From Tubulanus polymorphus (lineage: Eukaryota; Nemertea; Palaeonemertea; Tubulaniformes; Tubulanidae), in NCBI RefSeq assembly GCF_964204645.1, contig NW_027437470.1, positions 1 to 64,000 of the forward strand: DNA of 64,000 nucleotides. Direction: 5' to 3'. Below the pieces are notes generated by a model. The model ran no database searches and was not told the origin of the DNA. It saw only the letters and a list, made by a program, of their open reading frames with translations. How positions within the stretch are numbered: the stretch's first letter is position 1; each line of letters opens with the position of its first letter. Of the stretch, positions 53,688 to 64,000 are shown piece by piece. The translations under genes and the position numbers were made by a program.

Positions 53688-56600
53688 AAAACTAAGAAGA
53701 AAGCTGAAGCTGTGAAAGTGGAAACAAGTAGTAGTAGTGAAGATTCCAGCTCCAGTGATGAAGGTTTGATATCAGAGTTTCAGCCTCAATACAATTTTCT
53801 CACTCAATAGTTTCTTTATCATTTAGAAGGGAAGCAGTTTATTTTGTTGGTATTTGCAGAAATGGACATAACTCCGGCACCACCTGCTGCTAAACCATCA
53901 CAGCAGAATGATTCTGATAGTGACGAATCTTCATCAAGTGAAGAGGGTATGTCGAACTGAAACAAATTAGTTGTATTAAGATAGGCCTATGCAGTCGACT
54001 ATGCTTCTTATCGGCTGGGATTGGTATTCAAGTGAATCAATTTAGTCAAACCTGCTTAATCCATAATTTCATTTTGCAAAAAATATTTTTGATATTGTGA
54101 AAGATATATTTTTTATATCTACCTACCGTATTTTCCGGTGTACAAGTCGACCCGGTGTATAAGTCGAGGTCAAATTTTCAGTTTAAAAAGTTGTGCTAGG
54201 GCTATAGTCGGTGTATAAGTCGAGTCGCTTCTTCATGTGTTTACATATGTCACATTGAAAACAGTGCCGATGTCATTCTCATAGTAGTCGAGAGTCTTTA
54301 CCACTGTTTGCATTATTAGGGTTTTCTGTTACATCACAGAAAACCCTATTGAGATTCGCGTGTTTCTTATTATTATTATTATTATTTTTTTCCAAACTTT
54401 TTGTCAAAATTACAAAGGCTTTTTTACATTACCGCTGTTGCCGATACAATCCGTCTGATATCATTCAGCTCACTTCAATCTACAAATACTCCGTGCGAAT
54501 TTTGAAGAATCAACGTTACAAAAGCACTGTCGGGCCGTAAACATCGAAAATTGAGCCCCATTCAAAGAGCCGACATGTTTTTCTAAGTCGTCTTTCCAAA
54601 ATCTATCGCACGTTTCTTGTCACGTCGATTATCAATTCAAGCATAAATTAACAAATTTATTACCCAAAGATTACACATTCTGTCACGGTTTTTAAAAACT
54701 AATTTTAACAATAGCCCAATTTCCTCATCAAATCATATTACCGATACACAGGAAATTTACTACTTTAGATTTTAAAAGCACTGTCGAGCCGTAAACATCG
54801 ACAAATCGACGTGTGTCACTACATCGTCGTTCCGGGAATCAGCTGCAAGTTTCTCCTCATCATGAGAATCAAATCGAGTGCAAATTAATTTATAACTACC
54901 AGTGATTTGGCTGCGGGCGTCAAGCAGTTAGTTTAGCAATACGTATTTTTCTTTACCAAATTAACCGTGTATTTACTAAGATAAATCATAAGTGTACCGG
55001 GGTGTCGTAGGCCTAAACTAAACATGGCGAAGAGATATAGTGGAGAAAAGCTGTTATGTCGACGAGGTATCAAAATAAAAAAATATATTACTTTTTTCGG
55101 CCGCGGGCATCAACTTCTATATCAATACCATCAATACTCTATATTTCCTACGGTACATACCGATCATTGTCAAATCTACAAGGTATTTACTAAATACAAG
55201 TATATAACACACTCCTATCCGTATGCTGGACTCACACTTGACATTCGGAGTAAGCGTTCGCTGTGGGGGAAAGGAGACCGTTCGCTGTGTCGCTTGAAGT
55301 GTTTATCGAGTTTTACGCGACCTTAAGGCTTTAGTATGGTGGCTGATGAGATAAAAAAACACGAATATGCAAATGAGGGCGACATTACGACAAAATGACA
55401 AAACTAAAATAACGCGAGAAACCAATGATTTTGATTTTGTCGCCCGCGACAATTCATTATTTTGGTTTTATCGCCCGCGACAATTCATTATTTTGGTTTT
55501 ATTGCTTGCAACAATTCATTAGTTTGGTTTTGTCGCCCGCGACAATTCAATATTTTGGTTTTGTCGCCTGCAACAATTCAATATTTTGGTTTTATCGCCT
55601 GCGACAGTTCAATATTTTGGTTTTATCGCCCGCGATTATTCATTATTTTGGTTTTGTCGCCTGAGACAATTCATTATTTTGGTTTTATCGCCCGCGACAA
55701 TTCATTATTACAGTTTTATCGCCCGCGACAATTCATTATTTGACGCCTTATAAAACGTTACCATTATGAAACCTAAACAATGTTAACCATTCAGCGTCAT
55801 TTTACAAACGACAGCCGTAAATCGATGTGCAAAACGTCACGGGTCTATGTGTACGCAAACAAGCTATCTGGCAAAATATTATTGACATAGATGTAGAATG
55901 GCTTCCTGTGATTATATAATGACCTATATTTGAACGTCGAAATGTTATATTGCATTGAATATCATTAGAAGACGTATTGTAATAGTAAAGGATGTATGAT
56001 TATATCAGAAGCGGCAGGCATAAATAGAAATGATAAGTAAATCGGATTATTCGGTTAAATGGCAGATGTATACACGATGCGGAAGTCTGATATAAAAGTC
56101 AGACCCTGACGTGGGCATGCCGGTGGAATGACAAAGCTATCTACGATGTGTGCAGGGCCGGCGTGAATTTCATCAGCGGCTACAAGCGGTTGATATGAAA
56201 ATGTGTAAACATATAATTTCAATATTCAAAAGTTTTAGAAAATATGTTTGATATTAGGAATATGCAGGTTTCGTGAGATTAGCAATTTATAATAGCATGG
56301 CTGTCATATACGGCTCCGCGTCCTCTGATGGCATGTGTATTAAGTGACAATTCAATTCTTTATTGATCCTTATTACATTGAAAATCCGGGATAAAATTCC
56401 CTAATTCAATAAATACAAATTTTAAAATAAATTAATACAACATACATGACACACGGGTAATTCATACAGAACAACATAAGCATGTTATTTTAAATGACAA
56501 TGTCTACTTCAACCCACCCAGACTCAAGACTCTAGCATATCGAGTGACAGCCAAACCCGTGGCCCGGGCCGGCTGGCTAGGCCACACGATATGCTCGAAG

Positions 56601-59600
56601 TCATGATGAAGCAGACATCAGAAGAGCTCTTTCTTCAACCATGGAGGCAATGAAGTTGCAGACCAGCTTAGAGGCATAAGTAAATGAAGTCGGTCGCAAG
56701 TTCGCGATCAATTATTGAGAATTTTCAATAAAAAAATTTAAACCACTACTAGAGTCGAAGACCTGTATCATCTACCCAATCGCCAAATCTCATCATTCCC
56801 CAAATTTCTTGAAACTTCGATTTCAAATTTGCAATTCCACATTAGCTTAGCCCAGAAATTCTACATTTTTTTTGCAGGCGTCAAATAATTTTCTAAAATT
56901 AATTTTCTTGTTTTGGTTTTGTTGCCCGCGACAAATCACCATTTTGGTTTTGTCGCCCGCGACAATTCATTATTCTGGTTTTATCGCCTGCGACAATTCA
57001 TTATTTTGGTTTTGTCGCCCCGACAATTCTTTTTTTGGTTTTGTCGCCCGCGACAATTCATTAGTTTGGTTTTGTCGCCCGCGACAATTCATTATTTTGG
57101 TTTTATCGCCCGCGACAATTCACCATTTTGGTTTTGTCGCCTGGACAATTCACCATTTTGGTTTTGTCGCCCGCGACAATTCATTATTTTGGTTTTGTCA
57201 CCCCGACAATTCTTTTTTTGGTTTTGTCGCCCGCGACAATTCATTATTTTGGTTTTATCGCTCGCGACAATTCAATATTTTGGTTTTATCGCTCGCGACA
57301 ATTCAATATTTTGGTTTTATCGCCCGCGACAATTCATTATTTTGGTTTTGTCGCCCGAGACAATTCATTATTTTGGTTTTATCGCCAGCGACAATTCATT
57401 ATTTTGGTTTTGTCGCACGTGACAATTCAATATTTTGTTTTTGTCGCCCGAGACAATTCATTATTTTGGTTTTATCGCCCGCGACAATTCAATATTTTTG
57501 TTTTATCGCCCGTGACAATTCATTAGTTTAGTTTTATCGCCCGCGACAATTCATTAGTTTGGTTTAGTCGCCCGCGACAATTCAATATTTTGGTTTTATC
57601 ACCCGCGACAATTCATTAGTTTGGTTTTGTCGCCCGCGACAATTCTTTTTCAGTCCACTTGGGACTTTAGTCCCAGCGGGCTATTACGTTCACTTTTCGT
57701 CTGTCCGTCCATAGACGGAATCCAGTTATTTTGGGAAGTTTTGAAGACGCTTCAAGGTAATGTCTTGATATTTGGTTTATACATGTATCTACCCTAGACA
57801 CATCGTCAGCCCAAAAATTGGCCCTGTCAGATTCAAGATGGCTGAATGGCAGCCATTGTCGTTTGCCAAAATCAGCACTTTTTAAACATTTTCGAAGTTT
57901 TCGTGGGAAATTTTGAAGACGCTTTGATCAATTACCTTGATCTTTCGTTTATATTTGAATCTACCGAAGGCCCATCAGCATAAGAAAATTGGGTCGATCT
58001 GACTCAAGATGGCCGTCCTATGACCTTTTTAGTGCCCAAAAATGTCAATTTTGGCCAGAATTCTAGGTCCTGTAGCTTCCTACTGGTTTGCCATTTCTCA
58101 TTGCAATTGCTGATGGGTATTCTTTAGAGAGGGATGTTTTATACCTGGGAAAGGTATTTTTGATCAGCCAATTATGTCGCAATTGGCGGCCATCTTGGTG
58201 TCATCAGTACTCATTCGTAGGTGGGAAAAATTTTTTCCACATTAAATTGATACCTAAGCATATTGTGTTGCTATATTCAATTGGAAAGTTGTAGCCCATA
58301 ACGTGTTCTATGATTTTGGTGAGTTTCAAGGTCATTGGTTTTTGTATGTGGCCATCAGGGGGCGTTGAATAATACAATAACTTAGTATTGCTATATTATA
58401 TTTGTACCAAGGCATATTTTGTTACCATGATCAATTGCAAAGTTGTAGTTCATGACATCGTCTATGATTGTGGTGAGTTTTTAAGGACATTAGTTATTCC
58501 ATATAGTCACCAGGGGGCGTTGAATAGTAGAAAAGCTTAGTTATTCCTTATTAGATTGGTACCTAGGCATAGTTTGTTACCATGATCCATTGCAAAGTTG
58601 TAGTTCATGACATCGTCTATGATTGTGGTGAGTTTTTAAGGACATTAGTTATTCCATATAGTCACCAGGGGGCGTTGAATAGTAGAATGGCTTAGTATTT
58701 CCTTATTAGATTGGAACCTAGGCATATTTTGTTACTCCTGTTATGTTTTTGATCAATTGCAAATTGTATTTCATGACATGTACTACGATTGTGGTGAGTT
58801 TTAAGGTCATTGGGTTTATGATAAGCTCGATAAACGTAAATCAATCAATCAATCAAAAATTTAAAAAAAACAATTTTTAGTTTAATTTTAACATATTCAT
58901 GTACACCTGAAGGTGAACTGAAATCAGTTCAAATGCAAACTAAGCTGTAACTAATTAGGGTTTTCTGACTTTCGTCGAAAACCCTCTTGAAATTCTGTTG
59001 ATTATTATTATTATTATATATTTTCCGCCGATTTCGTCAAATAAAATTCATCTTCATTCAGATTCGGCAACTGACAGCTTCGAAACGAAATGTATAAATT
59101 GATACTGTAATAACGTTCTCTCTGAACCAACAGATTGTCTGGATGTACTTTCCATCCTATTTGAAACTTAAAATTACTTATTAGGTTACTGTAAATAAAG
59201 AATTGAATTGAATTGTTAGACAACAAGCAACGGCGAAATAACAGTTTGTGACGTCATTTAGTAAGTAAATAAAGGAGGGCTCCGAGAATTTCCAAATCAC
59301 GGGGGACTATACTGGGGTTAGACCATTCACCCAAAAAGAGGATTGCTCCGATAATATCCAAATCATCTCATTTTATTTTTTCCATCGAATACCCGGTAAT
59401 TAATTTTTCCTTTCGATCACATGCATCCAGAAAACCCGTTATCGCTGCTTTGCAGCTTTATTTTTCATTGTTTTCCTGATAAAATTAAAATAGTTTTATT
59501 TTCTTTGATCTTTTTGACTTAAATATTCATTCCTAAAGGTGAGCTGAAATCACTCAATGCAAACTAAGTTATAACTAATTTTCATTGTTTTCCCGATCAA

Positions 59601-62600
59601 AGGATGATAGAAGCAGCAAATTGTCTTACTTTGATCTTTCAACAGTGTTAAGCTGAAATTAGCATGAACACATTAGACATAATGATAATTAATGAGTACT
59701 TATTATTCATTATTCCCAGTAGATCAAAAGGGCCATGCAAATATCAACAAACTGATTATTTACGTTTGAAGATTTTATAACTTTTGATATATTCTTTGAG
59801 AATAAAATTCTTGAACAGGAATATTTTACTATACATTATGATTATATATTCCTAAAACCTGAATGTGGTATTTTGTCCGGAATAATGTGGGATATTGGTT
59901 TATGGTATTTTGGGTATGGGAATATGGGATGTGGGATTTTGGTCTGTGGGATTATGTCCGAACAGGATTGGCACGCTGCCACAGCATCGCGGCTTATATA
60001 AACACTGTACGATGAATATACGCGGGTTTTCTTTCTCTTTTGATTTTTAACATTAGTTAATTTTGAAACATTTCCAAACTATAAGAAACTATTTTTATCA
60101 ACATCCTAAATTCTAATTGGTATATGAGTGTAGCCTTACATAAATTAATATTCCATTTCATCATGGCGACCTTGAACTCTAAACATCGTCAGTTTAAAAC
60201 GATATCGAAAGTGTAGCCGGTGTATAAGTTGACCTACGTTTTTTGGACATGATTTTTGGTCTCAAAAACTCGACTTATACACTGGAAAATACAGTACTCT
60301 GATTTTGGACATGGACCATAGACTAAAGTGTATTTTTGGCCTTATCTGACTATGAAATAATTCTTTGAAAAAGGTAGAACAAAAATAGAACTTTTAAGTT
60401 TGAAACGATTACTCGATGCTCTTTGCAAACAAGCTCTAGTTTTCTAGGTAAATGACGTTGCAAGCCCATTTTAAGAAATATAGTTCTCATTTCAGAGGGT
60501 TCTAATGTCAAAAAACCAGTAGAATCTAGTAGCAGTGATGAAAGTAGTTCTGAAGGTTAGACACTATCCTTAAGCTTTCAAATTTGAATTTTTAGTGATT
60601 CTTTTAATCAGATCAGTCTAATTTCGGTTTTCTTATATTGCTACACTGCTCTCTTCTTACACTCAAAAAGTGCTTCACATTACATTGATTTAACATTGTT
60701 TAGCTTTATGAAAAGTGGAACAACTTCAATAAATGAAATTGAACACAATACAAACTTGCCGTTTACAGAGGAAAGTGACTCAAAAGAAGAGAAGAAAGTT
60801 CCTAATGGTAATTCAGCAGTGGATGATGAATCGGATTCAGATTCTGATGATTCGGAATCAGAAGGTAAGCAACATCAAAGATACATTTTTTAGGCCAGCC
60901 GTAGGATGGATGACCTTGATATGTTGATTAGCCATGTGCTCAAACTGCATATTCGATCAAATTCTTTTCTGCAAAAAATCTCAAATCCATTTCAATTTTA
61001 CTTATTGAACAAATAAAACATCAAATCCAATTCAATTTTGTTTTATTGAACAAATTACAGCATATTCAATTCTATTCTGCATTCAAATCAATAAGACCAA
61101 GGGAAAAGATTTATTTGAGGTATTTGCTCTTGCTGGCTCCCTGTCAGTGCTATTTATGAAACCACGATTGTATTGTGTAAATTATAGGTATTGACTGAGC
61201 TGGGAGTGTATTTGACAAATATAACCCACAGAATGCATCATTTCCATTTTATGAAAAGCTGCAGGCTGGCCATAGTGCCCCTCCGGGCTCTTATTATGGA
61301 TTCGTTGGAGTCCATTTTGCCACCACCTTTCTGCTTACCTGCTTGTTACCAGCTTTCCCCTTGTAATTAAGTTCAAAAACATAAATGCAGTTACAAAATC
61401 TTGGTCCCTTTCATTTTTATGGACTTTCGCTTTGGCAAAGTCCATTTTGTTATCGCATATGAAGTTTTTTCCTTTGGAACAAAACTTTTAAAACATGCAA
61501 TGCAGTAATACAAGCTCTAACCCTATCGAATTCATCAGAATCCATTGCTTATTTATCAATTTAGTTATTTATTGTGGACTTTTGCTTTAGCGAAGTCCAT
61601 TTTGTTATCGCATATGCAACTTTCTTGCTTTGGAACAAAATAACTTCAAAACGAGGCTTAGTTTCTCCCGAACTTTCAAAACATTCAATGCATTTATAAA
61701 ATCTCTTACCCTTTTGAATTTCATCGGAATCAGTTGCTTATTTATTGATTTAGTTATTGTTGTTGGAACTACATTTCGTTTCGGAATATACACACGTATA
61801 TTCATGCTTCAAACACTTGCGCGCCACACAGACTTGCTGCTTTGTGTTTAGTATTGACCTGTGCATGTATGTGAAAAGCGCAATGACCTCGATTGGGGGC
61901 AGGATCTTAGCCAGCACCCGTCCTACCCGTCATTTACGACTGGGAGAAAATGAAAAACTGAAATTGACGGGACGGGGAAATTTTGGTTAAGACGGGTCGG
62001 AATATGAAGATTTTCTCAAAAATGACAGGCTGTATAAACATAGCAGGCATTTTGTGTATTATGTGTATCCATCTGACCCTTTACAATAAATAAGTGATAA
62101 CCCCTTGTGGAGTACGTATGTTAAAAATGAAAAACCTCTGATGAAACCCAGGCTCTCACCAAGTTTGTACAGTATCTTATCGGGTCACTCATAGTTTTAG
62201 TTGTTTTGATTTATGTCATTCAAGGGATGTATTAGAATTATGAACATTAGTTCAGACAAAAGGCCCATAATCAATTTTTCGAAGATTTCATTCTCGTTAA
62301 AAGTAATTTATCATTCAAAGTTCACACTGACCAAAATTCAGTCCTTTTTTATATATTATATCTTGTTTCATTTTCAATGAAATGAATTTTTGCATACCAG
62401 TAGCCTACGTGACAGATTTTTAACTTCACACCAGTTTGGCGAGCCACTGTTCCATTGGACCATTGTTCTTGCCACTAAAGGGAGTTAAATATTAAATAAA
62501 ATACAATTTATTTTTGCAAAGTTCTGTAGCTCATGACATGTTTTATGATTGTGAAGTTAAAATTGAAATACTGATTACTTCATAGATTTTTTATGCATTT

Positions 62601-62896
62601 TAAGATGAAAGTGATTCGGATAAAGAAAGTAAAAAGCGCAAAATAAAAACAAAAGATGTAAAGCCAACAAAAAAACAAAAAGTAGAGGAGCCAGGTATGT
62701 TGGAGTTTCTGATCTAGATCTCATATTCATTTTTTCTCAGTAATTCGGTCTAGATATAAAGTATATTCATCTTTGTCACGTATAGAGGAAAGTGACTCGG
62801 AAGAGGAAGAGGAAGACAAAAAAGAAAAAGTTGCTAATGGCAATTCGACTGCAAAAGGGGAACCTGATTCAGAATCAGATGGCTCAGAATCTGATG
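53688..62896 (+). CDS. Host gene for a serine/acidic-repeat nuclear protein (Nopp140/NOLC1- or nucleolin-like), six exons visible, incomplete
   Basis: Exons inferred from AG/GT borders: 53688-53763, 53860-53946, 60496-60555, 60769-60864, 62605-62694 and 62786-62896. Every one ends in phase 1, and from the second on each also begins with the two bases completing that codon, so all joins are in frame. Encoded modules alternate serine/acid clusters (SSSSEDSSSSDE, NDSDSDESSSSEE, DESDSDSDDSESE) with lysine-rich linkers (KTKKKAEAVKVE, SKKRKIKTKDVKPTKKQK), as in Nopp140/NOLC1, whose clusters are CK2 targets in the nucleolus; nucleolin N-termini also look like this. Modules starting EESDS recur in the 60769 and 62786 exons, suggesting exon duplication. 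First and last exons are outside or unrecognised, so the identity stays open. Confidence 0.68.
54318..54420 (+). repeat. Hairpin-headed repeat, AGGGTTTTCTG type, copy 1
   Basis: AGGGTTTTCTG and CAGAAAACCCT form a 10-11 bp-arm hairpin, then a short AT stretch and TTATTATTATTATTA. The same layout occurs at 58958. Confidence 0.65.
55437..55742 (+). repeat. 31-bp satellite array 1, about 10 units
   Basis: Units follow TTTTGGTTTTRTCGCCCGCG then ACAATTCATTA. Most contain the dyad GTCGCCCGCGAC or a one-base variant. Overlapping open frames in this stretch arise from the repeat. Confidence 0.92.
55743..56899. other. Spacer between satellite arrays; no gene seen
   Basis: No ORF or repeat of note. 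A GC-rich word GGCCCGGGCCGGC near 56560 is palindromic. Flanked on both sides by the same satellite, so it is interior to the transposon. Confidence 0.4.
56900..57650 (+). repeat. 31-bp satellite array 2, about 24 units
   Basis: Same unit as 55437-55742, with two variants that shorten the dyad (TCGCCCCGACAATTC). Because 31 is not a multiple of 3 and the unit has no stop in the common form, all three frames stay open for hundreds of bases, giving false 130-220 residue ORFs. Confidence 0.92.
57652..58855 (+). repeat. Hairpin-headed interspersed repeat, copy 2, with AATC-repeat tail
   Basis: Direct copy of 50770-51960. The CCAGGGGGCG-type motif occurs at 58352 (variant), 58507 and 58662, about 155 bp apart. 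It ends with AATCAATCAATCAATCAA (58839-58856), like the 3' tail of a retroposon. It abuts the end of the satellite array. Confidence 0.85.
58955..59220 (+). repeat. Hairpin-headed repeat, AGGGTTTTCTG type, copy 2, with GAATT tail
   Basis: AGGGTTTTCTG and CGAAAACCCT form the head (58957-58985), followed by TTATTATTATTATTATA and, at the end, AAATAAAGAATTGAATTGAA. The tail suggests retroposition. Confidence 0.6.
59221..60210. other. No gene seen; G-rich simple repeat
   Basis: 59875-59960 is a run of degenerate GGGATNTTGG/TATGGGA words. The remainder is AT-rich and carries CTAATTTTCATTGTTTTCC-type words near 59460 and 59575. Confidence 0.4.
61420..61755 (+). repeat. Two tandem units of a TGGACTTT...AAAGTCCA hairpin-headed repeat
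   Basis: Unit 1 from about 61420 and unit 2 from about 61575 (about 155 bp apart) begin with GGACTTTNGCTTTNGC and AAGTCCATTTTGTTATCGC, then share GCTTATTTATYRATTTAGTT. They lie in an intron of the acidic-repeat gene. Confidence 0.75.
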
Positions 62897-64000
62897 GTAA
62901 GTTATAAAGGGATTGACTATTGATGTTGGTATTCAGTTGGATATCAGTGTCATTCTTTCAATGTGGCAGTTTGTTTCTTGGCTCTCTTAATGGCATGTCT
63001 ATGCCAACTGTCTGGCTGATCGATAACAATTTGAATTCCTATGCTTAATAACACACACTGCACAGCTAATGAGTCAATTGAGCGAATTAAAGGTCATTTG
63101 GGCTCTAAATAGAATATAATTTAAAACCTATTTTCTAAATCTGATATGTGTACAAATGATAAGCGTGTTACTAATATGGATTTTAGTAAAGCCATTACTG
63201 AGAAATAAGACTTTAAAGTCGGCTATTTTCACCAGTTTGCCGTATACCGCAGGTGCGCATTTGCTGTGAAAAACCCACGATCACTGACGTCACACATTTC
63301 CATTCACGTTGTACCACTGAAGAATAACAAACTTTTGGTGGGCTGTTTAAAGTTATGGCAAACTTATATATTTGAATTAAACCAATGAATTTAGCTTCAT
63401 TAAATAGATTTTAAAACAATCCGTGGTGAAATATGCAGTGTATGTCTGAAATAATCCAACAGTTTCCAGTCTCTTATCCCACACCGCATGACCACCATTC
63501 GTAGTGTATTTAAGCCTTTTAGAAGTTGTTTAGATTCATAAATTCTTTCTGATGTATGTTGATACTGTTATACATAACACAACAAACATACAATGGATAG
63601 CCAGCAGTAGAACTGTGAATATAGTGAAGGAATGATGTTGTTTTATAGATTTTATATATAGGCTATGAGTCCTGAGTTCACACAAGTGTATGTTTGGCAA
63701 AAATGATGCATGAATATGGCACTGACGCAGCTGAGGTGCATAGGCTCTATAGGTCAATGATCCAGTTATCTAATTTTACTGATTTAAGACATATAAATGA
63801 TTTTTTTTATAAGGCTTATCCCAGGCCGTCATTTATATAAATAAGCATCATTTGGAAAGTAAATCTCAAAAAGTAGGAATTAGAGGGAACTTGAACTCTA
63901 ACCAAACATATAGGCCTAGTTTGTGTTTTGTTTTTCTTTATGGTTCCCTAAGTCGAATGTCATGGGTTTCATATTTTTGGAAAAAAGGGTCAAAATCCAA
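62897..64000. other. Probable intron at the end of the window
   Basis: Follows the GTAAGT donor at 62897. No further exon recognised up to the window edge; the gene presumably continues beyond. Confidence 0.4.

Larger units (their letters stand above)
54126..60294. mobile_element. Terminal-inverted-repeat DNA transposon, 6.2 kb, in an intron of the acidic-repeat gene
   Basis: Ends CCGTATTTTCCGGTGTACAA (54126 onwards) and the complement of CTGTATTTTCCAGTGTATAA (ending 60294) match over about 25 bp with three differences, and both are flanked by TA. GTGTATAAGTCGA words recur inside the left end (about 54150 and 54213) and a related one near 60219. No transposase is visible. The body holds two 31-bp satellite arrays and one copy of the hairpin-headed repeat, so it is non-autonomous and nested. 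Without it the intron would be about 380 bp. Confidence 0.65.

Noticed and set aside
56872-57531. Overlapping ORFs of 130-219 residues rich in F, W and R
   Set aside because: They are readings of the 31-bp satellite in all three frames, not genes.
55437-57650. CRISPR-like regular repeats
   Set aside because: Units are directly adjacent with no unique spacers, and the DNA is eukaryotic; this is a satellite.
59014-59226. 70-residue minus-strand ORF
   Set aside because: Lies within the hairpin-headed repeat copy and has no recognisable domain.

Overview
The window is animal nuclear DNA. It has split genes with GT/AG introns, no operons outside one viral-type element, and an unusually dense load of transposons, satellites and inverted repeats. 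The transposon families (L1/Tx1 LINE, BEL/Pao, Polinton) and the frequent TAGGCCTA words suggest a marine invertebrate, but I cannot name the phylum.

Layout. 1-4.9 kb: a 5'-truncated L1/Tx1-type LINE. 7.7-13.0 kb: a BEL/Pao retrotransposon with an intact 1.7k-residue polyprotein. 16.4-18.85 kb: exons of a host gene with part of a SAM-like domain. 22.1-25.7 kb: a long fold-back element with about 1 kb arms. 26.16-45.30 kb: a complete Polinton/Maverick (adintovirus-like) element, AT-rich, 19,134 bp, with a 6-bp target duplication (TAAACT), about 560-bp terminal inverted repeats and genes in two convergent blocks. 48.3-49.8 kb: a 109-bp satellite plus sequence related to the fold-back element. 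50.8-52.7 kb: a repeat carrying CTCF-like motifs and a gag relic. 53.7-62.9 kb: a host gene encoding serine/acidic modules on phase-1 exons (Nopp140/NOLC1- or nucleolin-like). One of its introns holds a 6.2-kb terminal-inverted-repeat element full of satellites.

The Polinton is the centrepiece. The rightward block runs from a protein-primed-type DNA polymerase B through small proteins, a penton-like minor capsid, membrane/coiled-coil proteins and a double-jelly-roll-type major capsid to a zinc-finger repeat protein. The leftward block holds an HNH endonuclease, a duplicated small gene, a membrane protein, a chromodomain integrase and a packaging ATPase. Replication, integration, packaging and capsid functions are therefore all represented; I found no adenovirus-type protease. 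Most genes carry one to four breaks (in-frame stops or frameshifts), so this copy looks inactive, although integrase, the HNH gene and several small genes are open. Three features stand out: each terminal repeat is itself a ~410-bp palindrome around a GC-rich hairpin; many start codons are preceded by a T-run plus TAAATAAATG; and a 744-bp segment is duplicated in tandem, apparently without differences.
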